Translations under genes and position numbers: made by a program
Notes under the pieces: generated by a model
What the model saw: the letters and a program-made list of their open reading frames with translations, nothing else
The model's database searches: none
Told to the model about the DNA's origin: nothing
Shown here: positions 1-11,230 of the stretch, piece by piece
Layout: each line of letters begins with the position of its first letter
How positions within the stretch are numbered: the first letter of the stretch is position 1
Origin: Irpex lacteus
Lineage: Eukaryota > Basidiomycota > Agaricomycetes > Polyporales > Irpicaceae
Direction of reading: 5' to 3'
Length of the DNA stretch: 64,000 bases
Assembly: GCA_001986395.2 (NCBI GenBank)
Contig: MQVO02000004.1
Location: 1,426,001-1,490,000 of the forward strand

Positions 1-198
1 GCTTGGAGCTCTCCGAGATTGAAGCAATTGTTACCAAGATCGAGCAGGAGAAGGAAGCCGGTACGTTTGCTTATGTGTTCTCGAACGGAACTATCTCCTC
101 ACAATTGTGCAGACGCGGAAAGAAAACGTTCGAGGCTCGCGGCAACCGCTGCTGGTCAGGCTGCCATGAGCCAACGAGTCGGCGAAGGTTCCGCGTAA
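1..198 (+). CDS. 3' end of an unidentified gene (partial)
   Basis: The coding frame is open from the window edge to a splice donor at 61 (GTACGT). An intron runs 61-112 and ends in TGTGCAG. The last exon runs 113-198 and stops at TAA. The visible tail starts LSEIEAIVTKIEQEKE and continues with a charged Lys/Arg/Glu-rich stretch ending VGEGSA. It looks like an acidic-basic helical C-terminus, perhaps a coiled coil. No domain can be recognised and the bulk of the gene lies outside the window, so no function is given. Confidence 0.6.
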   Translation, partial: AWSSPRLKQLLPRSSRRRKPVRLLMCSRTELSPHNCADAERKRSRLAATAAGQAAMSQRVGEGSA

Positions 199-444
199 CA
201 GGAAGAGTTGTAATTTTGGACCATACGTGTATATCAGATTTTCTACTGTTTTATGAGCCCAACCTGAGTGCAATCCTCATGACATGAGCGAGATGATCGA
301 TGAAGCTGGTGACGCAAGATAAGATAAAGGATTGGCGATTACGGGGCGCGTGATTGGTCAGCGGTGCACTGATGACATAGCACCCAATTGACCTCTGCAC
401 AAGTTCCTCCGAGTCTGAATTCGAATTCGAGTCCCACACTACCC

Positions 445-1506
445 ATGCGCCCTTTGTTCTCTTCCAGCCATCTCTCTCGCAGATTATTCTCCTCCTCAGC
501 CCTCAGAAGAATGAAAGTTATCCCTGTTCCCGTCCGTTCGGACAACTACGCCTACCTCATCGTCGACGAGGCAACGAACAAGGCTGCGGCTGTCGATGTC
601 TACGACGTTCCGAAGGTCCAGGCTGCTGCAAAGCAAGCAGGAGTCGAAATTGTGGCGGGGTTGACAACCCATCATCACTATGACCATAGCGGCGGAAATG
701 AGGTGCGTACAAACGGCTACACGTCTCTAAAGTCACTGAGCATCAACTCACAACATTGTCGTTCATGTAGGCTTTCGTGCGTACCAATGCTCATCTCCTT
801 CAAAGCGTTGCTAAGGTCTCAGTAGGCGGCAGCTTTTCCCGGTGTTTCCATCTATGCCGGTAGTAATAAGGCCGCCGCTGCAACGAACATCGTCAAAGAC
901 AAGGACGAGTTTGACATCACGGAGAACATTCACGTAAAGTACGTGTTTATATCTTCAGAAGATTCTCCGATACTGACGACTAATAAACCTCTAGATGTCT
1001 TCATACACCATGTCATACGCAGGACTCTATCTGCTATTATACCACACCCTCTTCAACTTCGTCGTCCAGTCATCCCGGCGGCGTGTTCACGGGTGACACC
1101 CTCTTCATCGCTGGATGCGGTCGCTTCTTCGAAGGCACGGCACCAGAGATGCACGCTGCCCTCTCTTACTTGGGTACACTGCCCGGTCAAACAATTGTAT
1201 ACAACGGACACGAATACACGAAGGGCAATCTGGCGTTTGCGAAGAGTGTGGAGCCTGAGAACCCCGCGTTTGAGAAGCTGGATCAGTTGGTCGCGGAGGG
1301 CGAGACGACGGGTAAAAGTACAATTGCGGACGAGAAGGAATGGAATCCTTTTATAAGACTGGATCAGCCCGCTATCCAGTAAGTCGTATTGTGTAACCGT
1401 CGTGAGGAAGAAACTAACCTGTCGATGTAGGCAAGCGACAGGCAAGTCGGGTGACAGCGAAGTCATGAATGCACTTCGTGAATTGAAGAACAACTTCAGG
1501 GGGTGA
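445..1506 (+). CDS. GLO2: Hydroxyacylglutathione hydrolase (glyoxalase II)
   Basis: Second enzyme of the glyoxalase pathway; it hydrolyses S-D-lactoylglutathione to lactate and glutathione. It is a metallo-beta-lactamase-fold protein with the metal motif THHHYDHSGGN near residue 80, followed by FTGDTLFIAGCGRFFEG and YNGHEY, which supply further metal ligands. Exons: 445-702, 771-776, 826-938, 995-1378, 1431-1506, giving 278 codons. The 6-nt exon adds Ala-Phe after GGNE and restores the family spacing to the next conserved Gly. Without it the frame is also kept, so it is inferred. The first ATG (445) precedes a Ser/Arg/Leu-rich leader, MRPLFSSSHLSRRLFSSS, typical of a mitochondrial presequence. 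A second ATG at 511 (MKVIPVP) gives the usual cytosolic length of about 256 residues. One gene may therefore serve both compartments. Confidence 0.93.
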
Positions 1507-1721
1507 GGGTAAGCTATTCTTGCTGGATTGACTTTCGCGTCCACTCAAAGCAACTTCAGTAAACTTTGATCGGGGTTGACGTTGACGACGAATATGAATA
1601 ATGGGGAAAACGAACTGTGTTCCGGCTGCTATGTACCGCTTGCGAGACCGCCGTCCACTCTTCGACAAGTAAATTCTCTGTACTATCGATACCAACTATC
1701 ATTATACAACTACTTGGTCCT

Positions 1722-3335
1722 TCAGCACTTGGTAGCAGCGTAAACCTGGGTAGCGAAGCACTAGGATAACAGTCATACCAATCCCTGCAATCATGAAAGG
1801 ATATCGGACATACGTTGTAGCTGTCAGCATTCATAGCTGCCTGTGAGGGGCTAAGACTCTGGTCCGTCACACATCCGTACGCATCTGCAGAGTGTGAAGG
1901 CAGCGTATACTGTCAGACGTGCAGACGGTGTTATAGTTCATTCAACACGTACAGTCATGTGTCCGGGAAGTAGCATGAGTTAGTTCGTGCAAAACAGTGC
2001 CACCGCGGAAGTTACGAGAGGTGGCGCTGGTGCCCGAACAAAGTTTAGAAGTAGTGACTTGGCGGTAAAAGATCGAGCAGAAGCTGATGGTAACCGTTAT
2101 CTGTGAGTCGTTTGAGGGGATATGTCAAGATACACACTAGATGTCAGACCGGCCTGTAGAGCCACTGTGCCAAGTGTAGGCAACAACATTCCTGTATTTT
2201 AGCAATGATGAGTAAGGTCTGCGAGAATGAAGAGCGGGTTTCTTTACCCATCGCATTGGTCATGGGGGTCACTGCAATCGAGGGTGCGATTGCTCGCGTT
2301 CTCATTCGCGACATTCTAAGGCAGTTCTATCAGTAGTGCTGTCCTACAAGGTATTCATAGACAAAAGACGTACGTTGAGCACGTTTCGAACAGTCGTGGT
2401 CTAGTAACATAAATATTGATCAGCTTCCCTTCTCAAACCTTATTCTATCAGCTGTACTGACAGAAGAATTTCCAAAGTATAACTTGAAGAGCGAGTTTGC
2501 GCCGTTGGACGCGACATAGCTCGATGCAATCGATGCAAGCGACTTTCCCTCAGAGTACCTACATACCAAAGAAGGAAAATCAGCTATCGGCATGCAGCGT
2601 TATACTGGACGATATTAGCTGATAGCCATAGTACTTACGCAGAAGATATGAAGCTCGCCTCACTCGAGTTGGTGCAAATATTCACGGCACGTTTATTAAC
2701 CTTTAACTCACGCCTGGCCACATCGTGTTTCACCTCCACCTTGAGCGGCGCGTCAGACACCTTGAACGAGCTGAGCCTCGCATCCTCGTTGACAGCCTGA
2801 AAGGTATCAACAGGCTCAAAGGTGTAAATTCCTGTACCGAGTGACTCAAAGTCGTATAGAGGGGCGACTGCGAATGTTCATAATCAGTTTCAAGTCCGAC
2901 AAATCGTATAAGTCATCGACCTACCATCGTGATTCACTGTGACCGTCTCGCCAGCTGGAATAGTGACGAACGCATCCCCGTTTACCCTAGTCAAGTCTAG
3001 GGACAACTTGATACCCGTGAAGTCGGCGTAAACACCATCCTTGCTGACGACGAAAGAGCGGGTGGGCATGTTGCCGTCAAGGATTGTGCCATACTTCAGG
3101 ACCTTGACCACCTCGGAGCCCGTGTTGGTGACAACAGCAGTGACTTTGATGTCTTCGATGGAGTGCACGCTGGAAGGAGCTATGAGAACGTGCTAACAGT
3201 CAGCTATTGCCTTCGAGGAGGAGAGAGAGGCGACTTGCCTGTAAGTGAGACCTCCAACGCGGGCTCACGCTTTGCTGGGGTTGCAGAGGAGAGAGGAGAC
3301 GTCAGGGCGAGGGCGAGCAAAGCCAGAGAGAACAT
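1722..3335 (-). CDS. Secreted M35-family (deuterolysin/aspzincin) metalloprotease
   Basis: Predicted extracellular zinc endopeptidase of 350 residues. Exons on the minus strand: 3335-3239, 3179-2925, 2867-2639, 2558-2462, 2400-2374, 2315-2248, 2191-2138, 2083-1953, 1884-1814, 1745-1722. It starts with a signal peptide, MFSLALLALALTSPLSSA. A propeptide follows with the M35 pattern (VTAVVTNTGSEVVKVLKYG). It ends at a Lys-Arg (VNKR|AVNIC) suited to Kex2-type cleavage. The mature part has YSEGKSLASIASSYVASNG, then GGTVLHELTHAT, which contains the HExxH zinc site, then THDYAYGC, matching the aspzincin third-ligand motif GTxDxxYG with Arg in place of the first Gly. The C-terminus AMNADSYN fits the family. 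Intron 1 has a GC donor (G|GCAAGT). Ten exons, one of them 27 nt, make this gene easy to misannotate. Family is secure; substrate specificity (for example Lys-N) is not. Confidence 0.88.
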
Positions 3336-4529
3336 TGTAGGTTCTGTATCGCCTTGAGAGCAAAGGATGAAATGACCTGAGGTTTCCTGCCTCGCAAATC
3401 AGTCTTTTATAATGTACTTTGCGCGCTCTCAGCTGCTGGATGAGCATTTGAGGTCGAGCATCGTCTGACGTATCATGATCTGAACTTGAATGTCAACTCG
3501 GACCTCAGTCTTGTAGCTCCGTGCTTTGAAGAACTGCATTTGTACAGGGATGGTGCGCAGGTTTCTCTTCCAGTTGGGCTATGAGACACTTGTGGTACCT
3601 GTGCATGTGCATAGAAGCACGGAGTACAGTCAAGGAAAGTAAAAGTGATAGTACATCGACAGATGGACGTTGTGTTTGTATCGTGAGTAAAGACCCGGAG
3701 GAATTGTTGGGAGCTTTTATCGTTCCTCTTGCTACTTTAAGCACGTCTTGAGACAGTGGTGGACGTGAGCGAGTTTGGCTTATATTGTTGGACTTCCAAA
3801 ACTCTGATCACGAGTGCATGGCCTTCGAGAGGATGTACAGTAATCTTCTGACGAAACTATAGGTCGCAGTCAGAAAACCTCGCAAATCTGTCATGATGTG
3901 ACAAGTAGAGAGCGCAAGAATGGGTCACAGAACAGCGTACCTTGACTGGAAGCACCCAAGCCCTGATGCCTGATATCCGGCGGTTGAACCTGAAGTTCGG
4001 TAGTACGTACTTCAAATGAGCATCTGACTGCCAGTGACCCAGGTTTGAAGCTTTGAACTGTTCGTGACCACCTTGCCCTGTCATTTTGCGACAGAAGCAT
4101 GGAAGATAAGATTGCTTGTGCATGGTATTGCACATGAAAATTACTTTGTGAATAATTCAGTGAAGAACGAGCGCGGCTTGGACCAAATGCCAAATGTCCA
4201 GCGTACTAGTCACTGTGGATGCCAGACTCTGCCAGTGGCGACAGGAGACTCGGCAAAAAGCGGGGGTATGTCAAGCTTCCATAAGAGGCAGGTGTTTTGA
4301 CCGGCACTACTCCTGCGGCCGGCGCAGTTCTTGGCGCGCCAATGGTGGCTGTGGCGGTAAATACAACATCAACGTCTACAGACATCTTGAAGTCGGAACT
4401 TACTCACCTCCCAAAGTTCAGGTACTATTCACTGGCATTTCCGCCGAATACATATTAGAAGCGTGACATAATCGTGATTTGTGAATACATAACATTCGTG
4501 TATCAACTTGAATGGAGCCAGTCCTGAAA
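3336..4529. other. Intergenic region, no gene seen
   Basis: About 1.2 kb between the divergent side of the M35 protease gene and the 3' end of the MFS transporter gene. The part next to 3335 is expected to hold the protease promoter. Only short overlapping open frames without domain, codon bias or splice support are present. Confidence 0.6.
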
Positions 4530-7500
4530 CTACACGATATGACTTCGATCTTTACGTCCAGCCCGCCTCATATACGGTTCAGGGGACAGGCCGTTCTCGC
4601 CAGTCTGTTCCCTGAGCCCAGTCTCGGGGCCAACAGCTGCCTCAACTTCCGGCACCGTCAACTCCGTAGCAGTTCCACTCTCATCGGTACCCAATCCGCT
4701 TTGCCTCCGCCTCCTGCTAGAATGTGGCTCGACATTAACAAAGACAACACCATCATCCTCATCACTGCTACTCCATCCCTCATCTGTGTGACACCTTCCG
4801 ATGTCACTCATATCGCTCACGTCGTCATCCAAAGATGGTGTGTGAGGGAAGGAGTTCGGTGGGCTAGAGACTGTCTCATCATCCGAGTCCACACTAACCA
4901 CCTTCGCATGCTTCGTCTTTGAGTGATGATGATGGGAAGAATGCGTAGGTGATGAAGGAGGATGAGAGGCAGGTTCTTCCGTGAGATTCTTGTCTGGGAC
5001 AGGAAACCGAATGCAGTACGCGATGAACGTCGAGCATGCAGCGGCCATAAATACGACGTGTAGACCAGCTGCATAGGAGTCTCGAGCCGCTCGCTGCAAT
5101 CCAGGGGGCAGTTGTGCGACGAGGGTTGCTGAGCGCCGGATTTTCTCGATCATCTTTGAGCAAAAGTATAGATGTCAGACCGTTGAAAGGAGTAGTGCAG
5201 AGAACTATGTGCGTACCGCTTCAGATCCGGGGCCCGAAATTCGCTCATGAAGTGCTTTGTTGAGCGTGCTTTGGAACATGGCGGAGGACATGCCAACACC
5301 AGCCACCTGACCTGCAACACTAATTGATTACAAAGAACGAGGGCAACGATGAAAAGCACGCACCGACTCCTCGCCAGAACTGGCTGAATCCGGTTGCTTC
5401 TGCAAGTGCAGATACTGCAGCATACATAGTCAATAACGGCAATCCTCATTTTATTAAGATGTGATAAGACTAACCAGGAAGGTGCGCAAGCAGAGCGACT
5501 GTGGAGGTTTGTAGGTTAGTTTTGCATGGTATGGCAATAGGACTATTGAGCGGCTTACTGAGCATAGTTTGCAAAACAACGGCATTCCCGAAGCCAAGAG
5601 GGAACTACAATATCGGGAGGCATTAGCATTGTATCAGCGTTCCGTGAACATGTTACTCACAATTCCTAGCCAGAGAAGCAGAGGGTGCGAGCTCTCTTTC
5701 ATCGAAGCAATCATGAGTGTAGAGATGAAGGGCAGAAAACCGGCCACAAGAGTAAGCGTCCTGTAGCGTCCAGTGCGATGCATCCACCATCTAACATAAG
5801 TTGCCTGCGTGAGTATTATCCAGCTCTGACATACGCGCTTGAGACATACCCAGCAAATAGTGATCCCATGCTCAATGAGACGCCATTCGGGATAAGATGT
5901 GCTCCAGCCTCGCTTGCGCTTGTGAGCAGAACTGTTTGAAAGAACGTCGGGAGATTGTACATGATGGCGAAATTGCACATGGAGACCATGAAGGATGCTG
6001 TACCGACGAGGAAGGGGACGCGTTGCATGACGAGATGAGGAGGGAAGACGGGCTCAACGGAGAAGCGGAACTCGACCAGCAGGAAAAGGAAGAAGAATAT
6101 GACGGCAAGACCGAGGGGGATAAAGACATAAGGAGAATCCCACTGAGCGAAGAATAAATATCGTGAGTGCCCAGGCTGATGAGCGAGGGAAGAATACGTA
6201 CAGGTTGTTCGTTAGAATATTTGGTCGTGAGGAAGAAAAGGAAGGACAAAACCTTCAGATGCGGATTAGCATGACAAGCTTTCACTGGCAGGAAGAGTAT
6301 CATGCGACGTACGGATACTAGCAACGTGGAGCTGCCGCCGTAATCTATTCTTTTGAGAATATCCTTTGCACTACCACCTCGGCCCTGGGTGATTATGACA
6401 ATCAATCAGCACGAGTTGTGGACGATAGCTGTGTGTGTCCTTACAGGAGTGGCATAGTGCAGGTTGATAGATGTCAAGATAAGGGAAAGTGCGAAGAGGG
6501 GCAGCTGAAATAAAAATGCCCAACGCCACCCGAATCTATCAACTAGTTAATCACAGCCGTGGTAGACGTAAGGTGAGCTAAGCTCGCTCACCTATCGCTG
6601 ATGTAGCCCCCAAATGGCCCACCCAGTCCCATGCCGAGCTATCGGTATAGTGTCGTCAATTAACCAGCGGTAACATGGGTAGCGTTCGCGCACTGCCCAA
6701 CTCACACTTTCGAAGACAGAAGCGACGCCCTGGGTTATCCCTCTGGCCTAATCATTCAGATAATGACTGAGTGGTTCGTCGTGGAATCGAGAGGTAGGAG
6801 AGAAAGCTCACGCGCATGGAATACATATCGCAAGTGATAATCCTAGCCAAGACAGGGTTAGCATCGGCTTGCCATCGCCATATGTAGGATGGCTTTGACT
6901 TACGATGCGGTGGTGAACACACCCCCTCCTCCTATCCCAGTGAGCTAGTATCGAGACAGTCATTTTAAGCATGTCTCCGACTTTGATATGGCCTGCCCTG
7001 GACGTACAAATCTAGCAGCGATAAGCATTTCCATGCTGTTGGATAGGCCACAGGCAGCAGTTCCGACAGCAGCAAAAATGACCGCTGTTTGATTAGCTGC
7101 TCGTCTTCCCATGGCATTACATAGTCGTCCATATAGAGGGGTAAAGGTACATGTTGCTAAGAGATACCTATTCAACCGTGAGATGAACGTCGGGAAGGTA
7201 TGTGTGCAAGAGGACTTACGCTGTCCCCAGCCAGCTGGCTTGATGTGACTTATTGAAGTCAGAAGATATCGAGGAAAGGACTAAGAGAGGACGAGAGAGC
7301 GAGCGTCAGCGCTCGCATGCAACTTGTCGAGTGGGTGCGCTGGTACTTACGGGTGGCTACTAATGTCGCTACGTCACGAAAATCACGACAATCCTGGTGT
7401 TAGCACTGCTTTTCTCACTGTAAAACCTTATCAAAGAACACATACTGTTGAGTGCCTGAAGGTATAATGAAAAGGCGTGAGGATTGCGTCAACGGCGAAT

Positions 7501-7716
7501 CCTCTGAGGGAATAGAGGTGGGGGATGGCGACTTACGGACAGAAAATTCGCAATCCAAACGCCTAGCAAAATGCCGTACCGTCTTGACTGAGGGAGTTCT
7601 AACGGTCCTAATTCGCGGTCATCAAAACACGGTGCCTCGGAGCACGTCTTCGCCTTTGTGGCGGCGGCCTGCAAGAGCGGTGTCCGCTCGGTATGTTGTT
7701 CGTGAGGGAGAGTCAT
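4530..7716 (-). CDS. MFS transporter, vacuolar basic amino acid / drug:H+ antiporter type
   Basis: Multi-pass major facilitator of the fungal DHA2-like group related to Vba and Fnx1 vacuolar amino-acid permeases. The ATG at 7716 is followed by a cytosolic tail with the acidic dileucine signal ERTPLL, a vacuole/endosome sorting motif. The first membrane segment, GILLGVWIANFL, follows. Successive exons give the MFS loop motif TPLYGRLCNAMGRRAANQ, then GITQGVASVFESLGMGLGG, GWRWAFLFQLPLF, DYGGSSTLLVSV, a helix with FLVGTASFMVSMCNFAIMYN, a Gly-rich GNAVVLQTMLIALLAHLP stretch and a last helix around FMAAACSTFIAYCIRF. The C-terminal tail of over 100 residues is hydrophilic, with a His run and acidic/Ser clusters (SSSDEDDG). 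At least eight introns are needed, and some internal boundaries were not fixed. Transport role and location are inferred from family and signal. Confidence 0.82.
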
Positions 7717-9808
7717 GACGGGGTCGTGAGCGTTGGCCTGCAGATAATGCGCCCAGCTGGGACAGTCTCTCTTGGTATATACCCTGGGATCCAGGCGCCC
7801 CCGTGAAAGATTTCAGCAGGGCTGGCTCAATTCCCCCACGGTGGCGCGGTTCATGTCGAGACAGACAAACCCATGTCCGTCTGTGCGGAGCCAGCCCTAA
7901 CGAATCAGACCCTCCCATGACCAGGAACAGTTGCCCGAAAAGAACTGTTGAGGCTCGATCTTAACGCGGAGGGTCAAATGGCATGTTTGTTCACAATTCG
8001 GAATTATGTGTCAATGGAAGGTCGGGCCTGGCATCTTGGCCTGTTCTTCTCCGTTCTTCTCAATGGGCGATCCGCGTGTGGGTTCCTGGTCCTGTCTGTG
8101 TACCCTGACTGTAATTCGGAATATGCACTGCATATTCCACGCCCGCCCAGGGTTATATTCCGAATTCAAGTCTGTTTTCGTGCAAAGAGTATCTGCCTCT
8201 CAGAGACGGTCATTGCAGCGGTTTACTCGCTGTTGCTCACCTGAACTCTCCGCAGTTGCCCGCTAATCATTCGTATGTTATCTTTCTGATGATTCTCACT
8301 TCTTTCCTAGGTTCTCCAACAACATTGTACGTACTTAGACTTTTGTTATCGAGAAACGAAAGACCGTCGGTGTTCTGCTGGTGGGGTGTTGAAAGGCCGA
8401 TTGGCTATTCTTCGATCGCAATACGGTGATGGGATTGCGCAATATGATAGGCGCCAGTAGAAGCGCCAAGCAATTAGGACTGCAGTCCGCGCTCTCGGTT
8501 ATGGCCACAATATGAGCCTTCCACAGCGTATGCGATTTATTTAGAACATATTGTTCTGAGTTATCCAAGAGGCCTGCTCAGCTATGTTCAAAGTACAGAG
8601 TATTCAAATGCACTGATGTGTGAAAAAACCGGCTCTGCTTGGGAAAAGGGCGCTTGGGAGGCGCTTGTAGATCGCGATAGCGAATCTAGCATACTCGATC
8701 ACTGACGTTGTGGGGCTAGATTAGGAAAGAACCGTGACGAACACCCTAAATGAGCAAAGTTTGCTCATTCCTTGCGTGGCCTGCTATCTTTTCAGTGCTT
8801 TGGTCAAACTACTGCTCTTTATTCTGAGAGCTTCAGTGACTTACTCGCACCATCGCTATTTTCTTACCGGTCGCTGCCAGTGCCCTCGAGCTCTATCACC
8901 GCCGTCCTGGGCGCGACAGATGCAAGTCGAACGGCAGTGTGAAATGGCATGTCTTGCGCTGACTTTAATGCAAGAAAGGTAATCTAGGCCTACTGACTGC
9001 AATATAGTGCCGTACGCCCGCATGTTTAACGTCGCTGTCAGTCGGTGGTAAGAAGGCGACAAGCAAGCTAACGTTCCAGTTAAATGAAGTGGAGACGTTG
9101 ATTCTGCATATAGTCTCGCCTCCCAATAGAACGCATTCATTACGATGCGAGAGGATACGATGAGTGATATTTATGTCCTAGACGGCATGTAAATAGGGCC
9201 ATTTTTTCTCTTTGAAAGCGTCGAGACCGAGGACGGTATCTCCGTATACGCCGGTATGTCAATGCGACATCCCATTACCGGGTAAGTAGCCCGGTATGTG
9301 AACAGCAAAGCAAATTATAGATAAGCTCACTGCCACTGCGGACAGAATGTTTGACAAGCGAGCGTTGTCGTCAAGCAGCTACTGTGCATACAAATACACA
9401 CGGTCGAGAAGGGAAAACGCCAGCGGCCTCAACTTACAAGTTTATTTGGTGCGCATACGCGATTTACGCATGGCCAGCAAACAGTTTAAGTGGCCATATT
9501 GGACTGGACAGGGGCCAACAGCCAGAGTTATAAGCATGATTTCACAGAAATCACACCAGGCCACAGCGTGTTCTTCGCGCACTCGATAGTCAACCGACAA
9601 GAATGTCCCGCAGATCCTCAGGATATTTCGTATAGGCAGAGCCCTCTACATCCGACTCGTCACGTAGTAGAATGCCAGCCGTCGGAAAACTGCATTTCAT
9701 CTCCCGAGATAAACATACCATACAAATCGATAATGCAATAACGACCTGAAAGGCCCATGAAAGTGACTGCAATAAACATCCTCTCCATGGATCACAGAAA
9801 CAAGGAGG
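7717..9808. other. Intergenic region of 2.1 kb with a small palindrome cluster
   Basis: Lies between the 5' end of the MFS gene and the 3' end of SEC66. No open frame here has a recognisable domain or splice-consistent structure. The first few hundred bases are presumably the MFS promoter. The only structure found is the palindrome cluster at 8113-8165. Confidence 0.55.
8113..8165. repeat. Palindrome and nested inverted repeat
   Basis: Positions 8118-8138 form a perfect palindrome with 10-base arms around one central base (GGAATATGCA-C-TGCATATTCC). In addition, AATTCGGAATAT at 8113-8124 is matched in inverted orientation at 8154-8165. A related AATTCGGAATTAT lies near 7995. Purpose unknown; it could be a protein-binding site or the remnant of a small inverted-repeat element. 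Confidence 0.7.
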
Positions 9809-10792
9809 CTACTTGCGTTTCTTGTTCTTTTTGGACGACTGCAAAGCGCATAAAGCTGTTAGCAACCCGGATAGTAACTAGAGCAAAGCGACATACCTTC
9901 GAAGGAGTGCGAGGGGAAGCGGGACCTTCACCGTCGCTCGATGCAACACTCTCTGGGCTAGCAGGCGACAAATGTGCGGCGTTCGCAGGGGATACAGGAG
10001 TAGAAGGAGTGGCTGGAGTAGCGGGGGGAGCGGGAGTCGGTGATGTTGCTTGTGCAGGGGCGGGGGACGCTGGCTTGGCAGGTGAAGCGACGCCAGGTAA
10101 CGAGTTGAGGGGAACGGCCTCTCCGACAGATGCATACGGGGTTGGCTCGGCTCTAAGAGACTTGATTCCGTATCTTTGCTCTATAATAAGCAGAGTCATA
10201 GTAAGCAACACCATTCGCTGTACCTCAACCCATGTACACGTGCTTACCCTTCTCAGCCCTGATAGCATTCATGCTCTCGACAATGTTTCTAACCTTCTCC
10301 GTGTTGTAAAGCTCAGTGGCGGTCTGGAATATAAGTTGACCCCATCCCTCGACGAACGTATGTGCCTCCGCGGCGGTCTCGAGAATCTCGGCTTCAAGTT
10401 CACGCTCGGCTGCCAACAAGCTGTTCCACAGCTCGTCTCCGATGGATCCCTTTTGGAGGAGGGCCTGCATAGCAGGCTTGTCTTCGCGAAGACGCATGAT
10501 CCGATGGACGTCGGTGACGGCGCGGCGCATTAACGCAGCTTTAAGAAGTGCATCTGGAGCGGGCGGGTCTGTTTTCTGTAAGAGCGACACATAGACGTCG
10601 CGTTCATGGTGCCGTCCAAAGTACGGCTCAATTGCTTTGCCTACAATGATGGTCAGTATAAGGGGAGACGTAAGCTATGAATTTATGACGTGCGTGCTTA
10701 CTTTGTAGATGTCGTTTATAAAGCGTGCTGAAAACCCACAGGCCACCAAACACGATGAACACATATAGAAGTGGAACAAGGACGGACGCCAT
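9809..10792 (-). CDS. SEC66: Sec66/Sec71-type subunit of the ER post-translational translocon
   Basis: Component of the Sec62/63 complex that supports post-translational protein import into the ER. Exons: 10792-10702, 10640-10248, 10180-9897, 9838-9809 (265 residues). It has a short lumenal N-terminus and one membrane anchor (VLVPLLYVFIVFGGLWVFST). Then comes the family core, with IEPYFGRHHERDVYVSLL, DVHRIMRLREDKPAMQALLQ, GSIGDELWNSLLAAE and FVEGWGQLIFQTA. The C-terminus is longer than in yeast: a low-complexity Ala/Pro/Ser/Thr tail of about 80 residues ends in a basic SSKKNKKRK, which sits on its own 30-nt exon. It is divergent from citrate synthase across 438 bp. Confidence 0.9.
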
Positions 10793-11230
10793 GGTCCAGA
10801 ATACTTTAATGCGAGGTGGCTCTAGAGTCGGTGATGGTGGTGGTCGCAAAAGGAGTGGATGTCGATGTGGACAGCAACAGAGGTGACGAGGTACGTTTAC
10901 AGCCGGCGTCTGAACGAAAGTGCTGAGCTGGCAGAGAGAACAGGTCGCGTGGCGATTTGATGCATCGCCCATCACACGCGATTATCTCGGTAGACGCCGA
11001 GCGTTGATGATGTCGCTTAGACGGACCGGCGACCCCATTACCCCGGATTATGACCATGAGCGGTTCCCCACCGTGTGTGAGCGAGAATCAGCAGCTGCGT
11101 CCCCCACACTCAATATAATTCCTTTCGGACAAGGACTTATTCGGATTTCCTGTTTATATTGCGCTTCTCGGTTATATAGCATCTCTTCCTTACTCCCGAC
11201 TACCTCCGCCATACTCTCCTCCAAACCACC
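10793..11230. promoter_or_regulatory. Shared upstream region of SEC66 and citrate synthase
   Basis: A 438-bp region between two divergent start codons (10792 minus, 11231 plus) must hold both promoters. A pyrimidine-rich stretch near 11180-11230 precedes the citrate synthase ATG, as is common in basidiomycete leaders. No specific factor site is claimed. Confidence 0.5.
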
